NCBI RefSeq assembly: GCF_003201955.1
Contig: NZ_QJJM01000007.1
Span: 186,691-250,690 of the forward strand
Direction of reading: 5' to 3'
Length of the DNA: 64,000 nt
Origin: Blastomonas natatoria
GTDB lineage: Bacteria; Pseudomonadota; Alphaproteobacteria; Sphingomonadales; Sphingomonadaceae
In this document: piece by piece, positions 19,337 to 28,424 of the stretch
Layout: each line of letters opens with the position of its first letter
Position numbering within the stretch: position 1 is the first letter of the stretch
The notes under the pieces: model-generated
Told to the model about the DNA's origin: nothing
Seen by the model: the letters and a program-made list of their open reading frames with translations, nothing else
Database searches by the model: none
Position numbers and translations under genes: made by a program

Positions 19337-19949
19337 TCGCGTCGCGCTGATCGATTATGGCGCGGGCAATCTGCACAGTGTCCACAACGCGCTCAAAGCC
19401 GCCGGGGCTGCCGATATTGCGGTGACCGACGACCCTGCGCTGGTACGTGCGGCGGACCGTATCGTGCTGCCCGGCGTCGGGGCATTTGCCGCCTGCATGA
19501 ACGGGCTTTCGGCAATCCCGGGCATGATCGATGCGCTCGAAGCCCGCGTGCGCGAGGACAAGGTGCCGTTCCTCGGTATTTGCGTCGGAATGCAGCTGCT
19601 CGCTACCCGCGGGCTGGAGCATGGGACGCACGCAGGTCTTGGCTGGATTGACGGCGAGGTGCGCATGCTCGATGCCGCGCAGGGCATCAAGGTGCCGCAT
19701 ATGGGGTGGAACGACGTCACCCCGTCCGCTGGCGCGCCGCTGATCTTGCCGGGCGAGGCCTATTTCCTGCACAGCTATCTTTTCGATGCGGCCGATGCCG
19801 GTCATGTCGCGGCAGTCACCGATCATGGCGGTCCCGTGACCGCAGCCGTCGCGCGCGACAATATCCTGGGCGTGCAGTTCCATCCGGAAAAGAGCCAGGC
19901 CTATGGGCTGGATCTGCTCCGCCGCTTTCTCGACTGGACCATGACATGA
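19329..19949 (+). CDS. hisH: Imidazole glycerol phosphate synthase, glutaminase subunit
   Basis: 206-residue class I glutamine amidotransferase supplying ammonia to HisF. The nucleophile is the cysteine in [10 protein letters not shown]. The catalytic His-Glu pair is in QFHPEKS near the C-terminus. GTG at 19329 ([14 protein letters not shown]) is the best start because it gives the standard HisH N-terminus; it overlaps the end of hisB by 8 bases. Its stop overlaps hisA as ATGA. Works as a heterodimer with HisF encoded two genes downstream. Confidence 0.96.
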   Translation: MADRVALIDYGAGNLHSVHNALKAAGAADIAVTDDPALVRAADRIVLPGVGAFAACMNGLSAIPGMIDALEARVREDKVPFLGICVGMQLLATRGLEHGTHAGLGWIDGEVRMLDAAQGIKVPHMGWNDVTPSAGAPLILPGEAYFLHSYLFDAADAGHVAAVTDHGGPVTAAVARDNILGVQFHPEKSQAYGLDLLRRFLDWTMT

Positions 19950-20677
19950 GCATCATCGTCTTTCCCGCGATCGATCTGAAGGGCGGTCAGGTCGTCCGCC
20001 TGGCCGAAGGCGATATGGACCGCGCGACGGTCTATGGCGACGATCCGTCGGCGCAGGCGCAGCTCTTTGCCGAAGCCGGCGCGCAGCACCTGCATGTCGT
20101 CGATCTGGATGGCGCGTTCGCGGGCGAGGCGGTGAACCGCAGCGCGGTGGAAGCGATCATCAAGAGCTTTCCCGGCTATCTGCAGCTCGGCGGCGGCATC
20201 CGCACGCGCGAGGCGGTCGAAGGCTGGTTCAACCTCGGCGTGGCACGCGTGGTGATCGGCACTGCTGCGCTGACCGATCCCGAATTTGTCCGCGACATGG
20301 CCAGGGCCTATGAAGGCGGAATTGTCGTGGCAGTGGATGCGCGCGACGGCATGGTCGCAACCCATGGCTGGGCCGATGTATCCGACGTTCCGGTCGCCGA
20401 CATGGCCCGCCGGTTCGAGGATGCCGGCGTCGCCAGTCTCCTCTTCACCGATGTCGGCCGCGATGGGCTGCTCAAGGGCTGCAATATCGATGCGACCGTC
20501 GCGCTCGCCCGCACCACCGACATTCCGGTGATCGCGAGTGGGGGGGTGAAGGGGCTCGACGACATCCATCTGCTCAGCCTCCACGCCGAAGACGGCATCG
20601 AAGGCGTCATCACGGGCCGCGCGCTGTATGACGGACGGCTCGATCTAGCCACCGCGATTGCCATGGCGTCGCGCTGA
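19946..20677 (+). CDS. hisA: ProFAR isomerase (phosphoribosylformimino-5-aminoimidazole carboxamide ribotide isomerase)
   Basis: 243-residue (beta/alpha)8 enzyme converting ProFAR to PRFAR. The N-terminus [17 protein letters not shown] contains the catalytic Asp8-type residue. [14 protein letters not shown] and the second catalytic region [12 protein letters not shown] with [10 protein letters not shown] form the two phosphate-binding half-barrels. Start ATG 19946 overlaps the hisH stop by four bases, and its stop shares one base with the hisF start. The order hisB-hisH-hisA-hisF is the common alphaproteobacterial one. Confidence 0.97.
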   Translation: MSIIVFPAIDLKGGQVVRLAEGDMDRATVYGDDPSAQAQLFAEAGAQHLHVVDLDGAFAGEAVNRSAVEAIIKSFPGYLQLGGGIRTREAVEGWFNLGVARVVIGTAALTDPEFVRDMARAYEGGIVVAVDARDGMVATHGWADVSDVPVADMARRFEDAGVASLLFTDVGRDGLLKGCNIDATVALARTTDIPVIASGGVKGLDDIHLLSLHAEDGIEGVITGRALYDGRLDLATAIAMASR

Positions 20678-21462
20678 TGAGCGTCCGGGTTCGCGTCATC
20701 CCCTGTCTCGACGTCGCCAATGGCCGGGTGGTCAAGGGCGTGAATTTCGTCGATCTGCGTGATGCCGGCGATCCGGTCGAGCAGGCACGTGCCTATGATG
20801 CCGCCGGGGCTGACGAGCTCTGCTTTCTCGATATCTCCGCCAGCCACGAAGCGCGCGGTACCATCATTGATGTTGTCCGACGCACGGCCGAAGTCTGCTT
20901 CATGCCGGTCACGGTCGGCGGCGGGGTGCGCAGCGCGGAAGATGCGCGCGCGCTTCTGCTCGCCGGAGCAGACAAGGTCGCGGTCAACAGCGCAGCGGTG
21001 TCGCGCCCGGAGGTCGTGGCCGACATTGCCGAGCGCTTCGGCAGCCAGTGCATCGTGGCTTCCATCGACGCGCGCCGTCGCGCCGATGGCCAGGGTTGGG
21101 AAATCTTCACGCATGGTGGGCGCAAGGAAACCGGGATCGACGCGATCGAGCACGCGCTGAAACTCACAAGGCTCGGGGCAGGGGAATTGCTGGTCACCTC
21201 GATGGATCGAGATGGCACCCGCGACGGTTATGATCTCGACCTGATCCGGACGATAGCCGATCAGGTCGATATTCCCGTGGTTGCGAGCGGTGGGGTCGGG
21301 CATATCGGGCATCTGGTGGAAGGTGTGACTCGCGGCCATGCCAGCGCGGTGCTGGCCGCTTCGATCTTCCATTTCGGCGAAGCCAGCATTGCCGACGCTC
21401 ACCGCGCACTCGTGGCGGCAGGACTGCCTGCCCGATCGCATTCGTCAACTCCGGTCACCTGA
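20677..21462 (+). CDS. hisF: Imidazole glycerol phosphate synthase, cyclase subunit
   Basis: 261-residue cyclase that makes imidazole glycerol phosphate and AICAR from PRFAR and ammonia. It starts [20 protein letters not shown] with the catalytic Asp11. The second catalytic Asp is in [13 protein letters not shown]. The phosphate loops are TVGGGVRS and VASGGVGH. It overlaps hisA by one base (TGATG). A 118-base gap with two small stem-loops follows before the next small gene, so hisE may be partly uncoupled. Confidence 0.97.
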   Translation: MSVRVRVIPCLDVANGRVVKGVNFVDLRDAGDPVEQARAYDAAGADELCFLDISASHEARGTIIDVVRRTAEVCFMPVTVGGGVRSAEDARALLLAGADKVAVNSAAVSRPEVVADIAERFGSQCIVASIDARRRADGQGWEIFTHGGRKETGIDAIEHALKLTRLGAGELLVTSMDRDGTRDGYDLDLIRTIADQVDIPVVASGGVGHIGHLVEGVTRGHASAVLAASIFHFGEASIADAHRALVAAGLPARSHSSTPVT

Positions 21463-21580
21463 ACGGACAACGTCGGCTGGCTTGACACTTGCGCTGCCGA
21501 CGCAAGATGCGTTAACCAATCGGAGCAAGCGGATCTGTGGCTTTGCCGGTTCTGGCAAAGGGCTTGCTTAACCATTCGGC

Positions 21581-21856
21581 ATGAAGTGTCTCGGAATGAA
21601 ACCCGGCAGATTGCACAGCTTTAAGGTCGGGCAGCGCTGGGCTGTCGGCGTGCTGGCCATGGCTTCGGCCGTGCCGGGCGAGGCGAGCCCTCTGAGCCGT
21701 ATCACTCTTGACGGCCTCACCCGTGCCGAGGGCATTCGCAGCTGGATAGAAATTACCGAGCCTGGCAGTCTGGGTCTGCTGTGCATGGGTGTTCTCGGCT
21801 TGCTGATCGGTCGCTGGGCGGCAGGTCGCAGCCACAAGGGGCCACCCCGTCCCTGA
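21581..21856 (+). CDS. Small PEP-CTERM-like membrane-anchored protein inserted in the his operon
   Basis: 91-residue protein with no recognised enzymatic domain. A basic N-terminus leads into a hydrophobic stretch (WAVGVLAMASAVPGEAS) that looks like a signal peptide. About 30 polar residues follow, then EPGSLGLLCMGVLGLLIG and a basic WAAGRSHKG tail. That last part matches the layout of a PEP-CTERM sorting signal: EP motif, one transmembrane helix, arginine-rich end. Exosortase-processed proteins carry such tails. It lies between hisF and hisE. ATG 21596 is an alternative start. Gene reality is moderate, function unknown. Confidence 0.5.
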   Translation: MKCLGMKPGRLHSFKVGQRWAVGVLAMASAVPGEASPLSRITLDGLTRAEGIRSWIEITEPGSLGLLCMGVLGLLIGRWAAGRSHKGPPRP

Positions 21857-21899
21857 GGGCGCTTGACGCAGGCCGGTCAGCCGCGCAGAGCATGCCGCC

Positions 21900-22223
21900 A
21901 TGGCTCAATCCACCATCGAACGGCTCGAAGCCGTCATCGCAGAGCGCCGCAAGGCATCGGCCGACAGCAGCTATGTCGCAAAGCTGACCGCGCGGGGGCG
22001 GCAGCGGATTGCCCAGAAGATAGGCGAAGAGGCCGTCGAGACGGTCATCGCCGCCATTCAGGGTGATGCCAAGGGCGTGGTTGGCGAAAGCGCCGACCTG
22101 ATATTCCACCTGCTTGTGCTGCTCGCTGATATGGGGCTGGGCTGGTCCGACGTGCTTGCCGAACTGGATGCGCGCGAAGGCACGTCAGGCATCACTGAAA
22201 AACTGTCGCGTCCTCAGGAGTGA
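21900..22223 (+). CDS. hisE: Phosphoribosyl-ATP pyrophosphatase
   Basis: 107-residue MazG-fold HisE, removing pyrophosphate from PR-ATP in step two of histidine synthesis. Diagnostic segments are TIERLEAVIAERR, SSYVAKLTARG, the metal-binding QKIGEEAVETVIAA and ESADLIFHLLVLLAD. A separate HisE without a fused HisI domain is normal for alphaproteobacteria. It is followed after six bases by a HIT-family gene, so the two are probably co-transcribed. hisI, hisG, hisD and hisC are not in this window. Confidence 0.96.
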   Translation: MAQSTIERLEAVIAERRKASADSSYVAKLTARGRQRIAQKIGEEAVETVIAAIQGDAKGVVGESADLIFHLLVLLADMGLGWSDVLAELDAREGTSGITEKLSRPQE

Positions 22224-22229
22224 ACGCTC

Positions 22230-22610
22230 ATGCCGATCGATCCGACCTTGCCTTATGATGACCAGAACATCTTCGCCAAGATCCTGCGAGGCGAGATTCC
22301 CTGCACCAAGGTGCACGAGGACGACCACGTGCTTGCCTTCAAGGATATCAACCCGCAGGCGCCGACCCATGTGCTGGTAATCCCGAAAGCTCCGTTCGTC
22401 AGCTGGGACGATTTCTCCGCTCGCGGCACCGACGAGCAGATTTCGGCTTTTGTCCGGGGCGTAGGCGAGGTGGCGCGCATGCTGGGTCTTGTCGAGCCCG
22501 GCTATCGCCTGCTCGCCAATATCGGGCTCGACGCGCATCAGGAGGTACCGCACCTGCATGTCCACCTGTTCGCCGGAAAGCCGCTTGGCCCGATGCTGAT
22601 GCGGGGCTGA
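22230..22610 (+). CDS. HIT family (HinT-like) nucleotide hydrolase
   Basis: 126-residue histidine-triad protein. The triad HLHVHLFAG near the C-terminus holds the nucleophilic histidine. N-terminal NIFAKILRGEIPCTKVHEDD and HVLVIPKAPF are typical of HinT/PKCI branch proteins that hydrolyse adenosine 5'-phosphoramidates. It sits six bases after hisE, an arrangement often seen in alphaproteobacteria. The exact substrate in vivo is unknown. Confidence 0.93.
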   Translation: MPIDPTLPYDDQNIFAKILRGEIPCTKVHEDDHVLAFKDINPQAPTHVLVIPKAPFVSWDDFSARGTDEQISAFVRGVGEVARMLGLVEPGYRLLANIGLDAHQEVPHLHVHLFAGKPLGPMLMRG

Positions 22611-22678
22611 GGTCGCTCTCTTTGCAAGCCGTGACGCCAGGACTAGAATAGAATCAGCGGGCTTGAGGGAGACGATAC

Positions 22679-24232
22679 ATGTTGCGATCGCTGGCCGCGC
22701 TGTGTGCAATCTGGTTGGCGGTAGCACCCGCCTCGGCCCAGGCCAGTGTGCCGTGCGAAGCCATGCTTGGCGATCTCTGGGGCGAAAGGGAAGGGCGGAG
22801 CGACGTCAGGCAGATCGACGGCACAAAACTTGGTGCTCCAGCCCAGCTGATCAAGGCGGTCCGCCAGAACACGGTGATCAGGGGCGGCAATTTCGCCGGA
22901 TGGGATTTCCGTCGACTTTCGCTCACCAATGTGTGCTTCGTCGAGGCGGACTTGCAGCGCAGCCTGTGGGACGAGGCACGCGCACCGGGCATCGGGTTCA
23001 TCCAGTCGAACCTGGCAGGCGCATCGCTGATCGGTATCCAGGCGCCCGGCATCCTGCTGCGCGACGCCAATCTGTCCGATGTCCAGGCGACCAAGGCCGA
23101 TTTCAGCGACGGCAAGCTCGAGGGCGGATGGTTTGACGGCAGTATCGATGGCTTGGTCCTGGACAATGCCAATCTTTCCGGCTTCGATTTTTCCTGCGGC
23201 ATCACGTTGTCCGACGGGTGCCCGCTTCATGGCAGCGACAAGCCGATATCGGCACGTGGCGCCGATCTGACCCGCGCGAAGCTCAGCACCTTCCATCGTT
23301 ATGGGCTCTTCGATATCGAACTGGACGGCGCAGTGCTGGACCGAACCGAAATCTCGCCCGCCCAGCTGGCGAGCCTCAAGGGATTGCTGATCAGCCATCC
23401 CCTGGTGCTTGTGGGGGGTGCCATGCGGATCGAGCTGACTGCGGCCGAGGCGCAGGCGCTTGCCGATGACGTCGCAATCGCCGACCCTGCGGTAAAGGAT
23501 CCCTCGTTCGATTGCTCCACGGCGAACAGCGCTGCAGAGAAAACCATCTGTCTGCAGGACAGTCGCGATCTTGCGGACGCCGACCGCCTGCTGGCCCGCA
23601 CCTTCGCCCAAGCGCGAAAGAAGGATTCGCAGCTCGTCGCCGGACAGCGCGAATGGTTGAAGCAGCGCGATGCCTGCATGGGGAAGGAATTCCCGACCGA
23701 TTGCCTGCGCAGCGCCTATGCGGATCGACAAGGGCAATTGCTGGGGGCATTGGGAGAACGCGACTGGTTGAAACCGGGCGAAGCTGCGCTGTTCATCGAT
23801 GACGAACTTCCGGTCAGCGACAGCATGCGCCAGACCGCATTGTTCGCTCGCCTCGCGCCGCTGCTGGCGCAGGCATCGATGGGCTATGTTCATGTCGAGC
23901 GGTCCGGCGATGGCCAGTACATCGCGAGTGGGGAATCGATCGGCGCCAATGCGCACAGCTGTACGCTGGGTGCACGCGGCCTGCGCCTCGATCCGATGAC
24001 GGGCTGGTACAGTGTTACGGCCAGGGGGAGCAACCGCAAGATCAGGGTGGTGCAGATCGATGGCGACTGGCTGCGGGTCTTTGCAAGTGGCCATCCCTAT
24101 GGTGAGGTGGCAGAGGCGGAGGCCGATTTTGCCAGTTGCGGAGCGCGCGCCGCCTTTGAACCCATGCGGCGGATCATGCTGCCTCCCGATGTGCTGGCCA
24201 GCTATGCCGCGCGCGCCGAATTGGAGCCATAA
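22679..24232 (+). CDS. Secreted pentapeptide-repeat protein with an LprI-type domain
   Basis: 517-residue exported protein. Residues 1-21 form a signal peptide ending ASAQA. Residues about 65-230 are pentapeptide repeats of the A(N/D)L.. kind (ADLQRS, SNLAGAS, ANLSDV, ADFSDG, ANLSGFDF, ADLTRAK), predicted to fold as a right-handed quadrilateral helix. Residues about 277-350 match an LprI/DUF1311 domain: FDCSTANSAAEKTIC, then ADADRLLARTF, QREWLKQRDAC and CLRSAYADR, giving four cysteines likely in disulfides. The C-terminal 150 residues are unassigned. LprI-type domains are linked to lysozyme inhibition in mycobacteria. A periplasmic or surface binding role is likely. Confidence 0.8.
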   Translation: MLRSLAALCAIWLAVAPASAQASVPCEAMLGDLWGEREGRSDVRQIDGTKLGAPAQLIKAVRQNTVIRGGNFAGWDFRRLSLTNVCFVEADLQRSLWDEARAPGIGFIQSNLAGASLIGIQAPGILLRDANLSDVQATKADFSDGKLEGGWFDGSIDGLVLDNANLSGFDFSCGITLSDGCPLHGSDKPISARGADLTRAKLSTFHRYGLFDIELDGAVLDRTEISPAQLASLKGLLISHPLVLVGGAMRIELTAAEAQALADDVAIADPAVKDPSFDCSTANSAAEKTICLQDSRDLADADRLLARTFAQARKKDSQLVAGQREWLKQRDACMGKEFPTDCLRSAYADRQGQLLGALGERDWLKPGEAALFIDDELPVSDSMRQTALFARLAPLLAQASMGYVHVERSGDGQYIASGESIGANAHSCTLGARGLRLDPMTGWYSVTARGSNRKIRVVQIDGDWLRVFASGHPYGEVAEAEADFASCGARAAFEPMRRIMLPPDVLASYAARAELEP

Positions 24233-24379
24233 GCCTGATGGCCATGCGACAGATGCGTGACAAGCCGGTTGCCAGAGCGTGAAAAGCCGCTAATCCTGTC
24301 GCCAGCATGGAGGGGGTGGAACCTCCGGGACGCAACCGGCCGGCCATGCGCCTGCCTAGGGTGGGAAATCGTACACATC
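24233..24379 (+). other. Leader region before the amino-acid permease
   Basis: 147 bases with no gene. A GGAGG/CCTCC hairpin (loop GGGTGGAA) lies at about 24310-24327, and a CGCA/TGCG stem enclosing CCGGCCGG follows. I do not recognise a riboswitch class. Structured leaders before amino-acid transporters can be regulatory, so it is recorded with low confidence. Confidence 0.3.
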
Positions 24380-25927
24380 ATGAAATTTGCGCGTGTCAAA
24401 CCGCTGGACGCCATTCTGGCGACAGCCAAGAAGAAGTCGCTGCATCCGACCCTGGGTTGGTTTCAGCTGACCCTGTTCGGCATCGGCTGCGTGATCGGCA
24501 CCGGTATCTTCGTGCTGACATCGGCCGGCGCCCAGAAGGCCGGCCCCGGCCTGATGCTGGCATTTGCGATTGCGGGCCTGATCTGCATCGTCGCAGCGCT
24601 CTGCTATGCCGAAATTGCTGCAATGATCCCCGTCGCGGGCTCTGCCTATACCTATACCTATTCCGTGATGGGCGAATTGTTGGCCTGGACTGTCGGATGG
24701 GCGCTGGTGCTGGAATATGCCGTGGCAGCAAGTGCGGTGGCGGTCGGTTGGTCCGGCTATTTCACCGGTACGATATTGAACGAGTTTTTCGGCATATCTC
24801 TGCCGACCTATCTCACCGCAGGGCCGCTCTGGCTCGGCGGTGCGCCCGGCGGTTTCGTGAACCTTCCCGCGATCGTCATCGCCCTGCTCGTCACCTGGCT
24901 GCTGATGATCGGCACCAATGAATCGGCCAAGGTCAATGCGGTTCTGGTGGCGATCAAGGTGACAGCCCTCACCGCATTTATCGTGCTGACGGTGCCCAAG
25001 ACCGAAATGGCCAATTTCAACCCGTTTCTGCCCGCAGGCGTGTTCGGTGGATTCGGATCGGGCATTGGTGCAGTGGGTGCGGCAGCGACCATCTTCTTCG
25101 CCTATGTCGGCTTCGATGCGGTCTCGACCGCAGCTGAAGAAACCAAGAACCCGCAGCGTAACGTTCCGATCGGTCTGATCGGCAGCCTTGGTTTCTGTAC
25201 GGTGTTCTACATTCTGGTTGCCGCCGGCGCGGTGGGCACCATCGGTGGCCAGCCGATCCTCGGCCCCAACAGCATTCCGTTCCCCGCCGGATCGGAAGAA
25301 CTCGCGCGCCAGTGCGCGCTGCCGCAATATGCCGACATGCTGGTCTGCTCCAACGAAGCACTGGCGCACGTGCTGCGCGAGATCGGCTTCGGTGCCGTGG
25401 GCAACATGCTGGGCATCGCCGCCTTTGTCGCGCTGCCTTCGGTGATCCTGATCCTGCTGTTCGGCCAGACCCGCATCTTCTTCGTGATGGCGCGCGATGG
25501 TCTGCTGCCCGAGGGTCTGTCGAAGATCCACCCCAAGTGGAAGACACCCTATGTCGTGACCGCGATCACCGGCGGAATCGTGGCCTTCGCCGCGGCATTC
25601 CTGCCTGTCGGTCAGTTGGCAGACATCGCCAATGCCGGAACGCTCTATGCGTTCATGATGGTGGCGATTGCGGTGATGATGCTGCGCAAGACCGATCCCG
25701 ACCGTGAACGCCTGTTCCGCACGCCGATGCTGTGGCTGGTTGGTCCGGCGACGATCGCAGGATGCATCTTCCTGTTCCTCAATCTGCCGTTCGAGGCAAT
25801 GATCGTGCTGCCCGCCTGGGGTGCCATCGGCCTCGTGATCTATTACCTCTATGGGTACAAGGCGAGCCATCTGGGCAAGGGCATTGTCGAGGTGGTCGAT
25901 GACGAACCCGGCATCATGCCGCACTGA
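24380..25927 (+). CDS. APC-family amino acid permease (cationic amino acid transporter type)
   Basis: 515-residue inner-membrane permease with about 12 transmembrane helices. The unwound TM1 motif GIGCVIGTGIFVLTS and FAYVGFDAVSTAAEETKNPQRNVP in TM6-7 are hallmarks of the APC superfamily CAT/YfnA branch. A loop with two cysteines (RQCALPQYADMLVCSNEAL) is inserted between TM7 and TM8. ATG 24380 is chosen because the preceding frame has no transporter-like sequence. A strong terminator follows. The transported amino acid is not predictable; cationic or broad neutral amino acids are likely. Confidence 0.92.
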   Translation: MKFARVKPLDAILATAKKKSLHPTLGWFQLTLFGIGCVIGTGIFVLTSAGAQKAGPGLMLAFAIAGLICIVAALCYAEIAAMIPVAGSAYTYTYSVMGELLAWTVGWALVLEYAVAASAVAVGWSGYFTGTILNEFFGISLPTYLTAGPLWLGGAPGGFVNLPAIVIALLVTWLLMIGTNESAKVNAVLVAIKVTALTAFIVLTVPKTEMANFNPFLPAGVFGGFGSGIGAVGAAATIFFAYVGFDAVSTAAEETKNPQRNVPIGLIGSLGFCTVFYILVAAGAVGTIGGQPILGPNSIPFPAGSEELARQCALPQYADMLVCSNEALAHVLREIGFGAVGNMLGIAAFVALPSVILILLFGQTRIFFVMARDGLLPEGLSKIHPKWKTPYVVTAITGGIVAFAAAFLPVGQLADIANAGTLYAFMMVAIAVMMLRKTDPDRERLFRTPMLWLVGPATIAGCIFLFLNLPFEAMIVLPAWGAIGLVIYYLYGYKASHLGKGIVEVVDDEPGIMPH

Positions 25928-25937
25928 CTAAGGCAAG

Positions 25938-25966
25938 AACCCTGGCGCGATCCGCCGGGGTTTTTC
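25938..25966 (+). terminator. Rho-independent terminator after the permease gene
   Basis: Stem AACCCTGGCG (25938-25947) pairs with CGCCGGGGTT (one G-T pair) around loop CGATC, then runs into TTTTTC. It lies between convergent genes and could serve both directions, although the T-tract is on the plus side. Confidence 0.85.
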
Positions 25967-25978
25967 TTTGCGCGGGCG

Positions 25979-27232
25979 TCACATCGGCGAATTGGGGCAG
26001 GTTCCGGGACGACGGAAGAGCTTGCCCTTTTCCGCCCAGAGAATGACGACAAGAGCAGCTACACCGCAGCTGAAGAACCCGACGGCCATCGGCAGGGTGG
26101 TTCCGTCAAATGCCTGACCCACAATCGCGCCAATCCCTGCGCCCAGGACTGTACGGAAGGCCATCTGGAACGAGGAGGCCGCGCCCGCCATCGCGCCGAA
26201 GGGTTCCATGGCGATCGAGCTGAAATTGGCACCGATAAAGCCGACCATCGCCATGTTGAGCGCAACAATAACGAGGAACAGGGCCATAGGCTCTCCCGGA
26301 ACATTCGCTGCGGCAATCTGCAGCAGCGAGAGCACCAGGAACGCCATCAGCGCCGAGTGCGACACCCTTCGCGCTCCGAAGCGTTCGACGATGCGGCTGT
26401 TGAAGAAATTCGACACCGCCATCGCGCCAGCCACGGCAGCAAAGGCATAGGGGAAGATGGCTTCCGCATCGAACACGTCGGCAAAGACCTGTTGCGAGCT
26501 GTTGAGAAAGCCGAACATGGCGCCGACCAGCAATCCGGCGCCCGCGACATAGCCAAAGCCCTGGCGGTTAAACACGACCTGGAACCACGTGCTGCCGATG
26601 GTATCGAGGCGGATCGGGATGACATTTTCGGGGCGCAGCGTCTCTGGCAGACGAAGCCAGACCCACACGCCCACCGCACTGCCCATCACTGCGAGCAGGA
26701 TGAAGATGAACTGCCACTGCGCGAAATAGAGGATCAGCTGGCCCACCGTCGGCGCCAGCACCGGCACCGCCATGAACACGATGAAGATGATCGACATGAA
26801 GCTTGCCATGCGGTCGCCCGAAAAAATGTCCCGGATCACCGAGACCACCAGCACGCCCATCGCTGCGGCGGCGAAGCCCTGGGCGAAGCGCAGCACCAGC
26901 AATGTCTGGAAATCGGGGGCGAAGGCACAGGCCCCCCCGAAGATCACGTAGAACAGCAGAGATCCGAGCAACACCGGCTTGCGACCGACCTGGTCTCCGA
27001 TCGGGCCGTAGAACAGCGATCCGATTCCCATGCCCATCAGATAGCTGCTGATCACATATTGGCGATCGTTCGGGCTCGCGACGTCGAATGCGGCACCCAG
27101 CGCCGGAAAGGCCGGCAGAATCGAATCGATGGCCAGCGCATTCAGCGCCATCAGCGCGGCCATCATCGCCACCAGTTCGCGCGTGCCCATGGGGAAAGTG
27201 CCGGTTTCACCGGGAACTGCAGTCGTTGCCAT
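25979..27232 (-). CDS. Bcr/CflA-type MFS multidrug efflux transporter
   Basis: About 417-residue MFS protein with 12 predicted helices. The DHA1 signature is clear: MNALAIDSILPAFPALG in TM1, GSLFYGPIGDQVGRKPVLL (motif A) after TM2, and RFAQGFAAAAMGVLVVSVIRD in TM4-5, as in Bcr/CflA drug exporters. Start at ATG 27232 (MATTAVPG) is preferred; ATG 27256 (MHNEKIL) is possible. It is divergent from dinB with about 90 bases between. No local regulator is seen. It probably exports drugs or metabolites by proton antiport. Confidence 0.9.
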   Translation of the reverse strand: MATTAVPGETGTFPMGTRELVAMMAALMALNALAIDSILPAFPALGAAFDVASPNDRQYVISSYLMGMGIGSLFYGPIGDQVGRKPVLLGSLLFYVIFGGACAFAPDFQTLLVLRFAQGFAAAAMGVLVVSVIRDIFSGDRMASFMSIIFIVFMAVPVLAPTVGQLILYFAQWQFIFILLAVMGSAVGVWVWLRLPETLRPENVIPIRLDTIGSTWFQVVFNRQGFGYVAGAGLLVGAMFGFLNSSQQVFADVFDAEAIFPYAFAAVAGAMAVSNFFNSRIVERFGARRVSHSALMAFLVLSLLQIAAANVPGEPMALFLVIVALNMAMVGFIGANFSSIAMEPFGAMAGAASSFQMAFRTVLGAGIGAIVGQAFDGTTLPMAVGFFSCGVAALVVILWAEKGKLFRRPGTCPNSPM

Positions 27233-27323
27233 ATTCAGGATCTTTTCATTGTGCATTGCACCATAATGGGCGCTGGGGTGGTCATTGCCAACCGCGCGCG
27301 TGATTTCTATTTTGCCAGAACCC

Positions 27324-28424
27324 ATGGAGGCAGCATCCGATCCACCCCTGCGCAAGATCATCCATATCGACATGGATGCCTTTTTCGCGAGCGTCGAACA
27401 GCGCGACAATCCTGATCTTCGCGGGCTTCCTGTCGCGGTTGGAGGCTCTTCCCGGCGAGGCGTGGTGGCAGCGGCCAGCTATGAGGCAAGGGCATTCGGG
27501 GTCCGGTCGGCCATGCCCTCGGTAACCGCGCTGCGCCGCTGCCCGGACCTTGTGTTCGTCAAGCCGCGCTTTGATGTCTATCAATCGGTATCGCGCCAGA
27601 TCCGGGAGATATTCGCGCAGCATACCGACCAGATCGAACCGCTCTCGCTCGACGAGGCCTATCTCGACGTCACCATCAACAAGCAGGCGATCGTGTCGGC
27701 CACCCATATTGCCGAAGCGATCCGTGCTCAAATCCGTCGCGAAACAGGTCTCACCGCGAGTGCCGGAGTGTCGTACAACAAGTTCATTGCCAAGCTCGCG
27801 AGCGACCAGAACAAGCCCGATGGCCTGTGCGTCATCCGGCCCGAAAAGGGGCCCGGCTTCGTCGCCGGGCTGCCGGTTAAGCGCTTCCACGGGGTAGGGC
27901 CGCGCACGGCGGAGAAGATGGAAGCGCTGGGTATCGTCACCGGCGCAGACCTCGCCTCGAAATCCGAGCCATGGTTGCTCCAGCACTTCGGCAGCTGGGG
28001 CAGCTATCTGTTTGGCGCGGCACGAGGCATCGACAATCGCCCGGTACGGCCTGACCGCATCCGGAAATCGATCGGTGGGGAGCGGACCTATGGCGAGGAT
28101 ATCTGGACAGAGGATGCGCTTCGCTCGGCGCTGGAACAGGTTGCGGATATCGTGTGGGAGAGGGTCGAACGCGCCGATGCCCAGGGGCGCACGGTAACGC
28201 TGAAAGCCCGGTTCGCCGATTTTCACACGATAACCCGGGCAAGATCGCTCAGCCAGCCGGTTCAGAGCCGGGCCGTATTTGCCGAGATCGGCCATGCGCT
28301 CGTCGAACAGATTCTGCCCCTGCACAACGGCGTGCGGCTGCTGGGCCTGACGCTATCGGGCTTGTCGCGCACTGGAGACGAGGAAGCTCAGGACATGCGC
28401 CAGCCCGAACTGCCCTTCGCCTGA
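27324..28424 (+). CDS. dinB: DNA polymerase IV (Y-family translesion polymerase)
   Basis: 366-residue Y-family polymerase. The first metal-binding motif HIDMDAFFASVEQ is near residue 12 and the second SLDEAYLDVT near residue 108. PRFDVYQSVS and ASAGVSYNKFIAKLASDQNKP lie between and after. Helix-hairpin-helix region VGPRTAEKMEALGI follows, then a little-finger domain. The C-terminus RQPELPF is a beta-clamp-binding-like motif (QxxLPF). ATG 27324 is used; a GTG at 27300 is possible. It ends next to the convergent NUDIX gene with no spare base. No LexA-type box was recognised upstream. Confidence 0.95.
   Translation: MEAASDPPLRKIIHIDMDAFFASVEQRDNPDLRGLPVAVGGSSRRGVVAAASYEARAFGVRSAMPSVTALRRCPDLVFVKPRFDVYQSVSRQIREIFAQHTDQIEPLSLDEAYLDVTINKQAIVSATHIAEAIRAQIRRETGLTASAGVSYNKFIAKLASDQNKPDGLCVIRPEKGPGFVAGLPVKRFHGVGPRTAEKMEALGIVTGADLASKSEPWLLQHFGSWGSYLFGAARGIDNRPVRPDRIRKSIGGERTYGEDIWTEDALRSALEQVADIVWERVERADAQGRTVTLKARFADFHTITRARSLSQPVQSRAVFAEIGHALVEQILPLHNGVRLLGLTLSGLSRTGDEEAQDMRQPELPFA

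Noticed and set aside
22643..24094. 483-residue minus-strand frame opposite the pentapeptide protein
   Set aside because: No domain; the plus strand has a signal peptide and repeats.
24233..24379. Known guanidine or SAM riboswitch in the permease leader
   Set aside because: CCTAGGG alone is not enough; the remaining conserved core motifs of those classes are missing.
24356..25924. Long minus-strand frame opposite the amino-acid permease
   Set aside because: Histidine/glutamine-rich composition of an antisense reading, no membrane segments.
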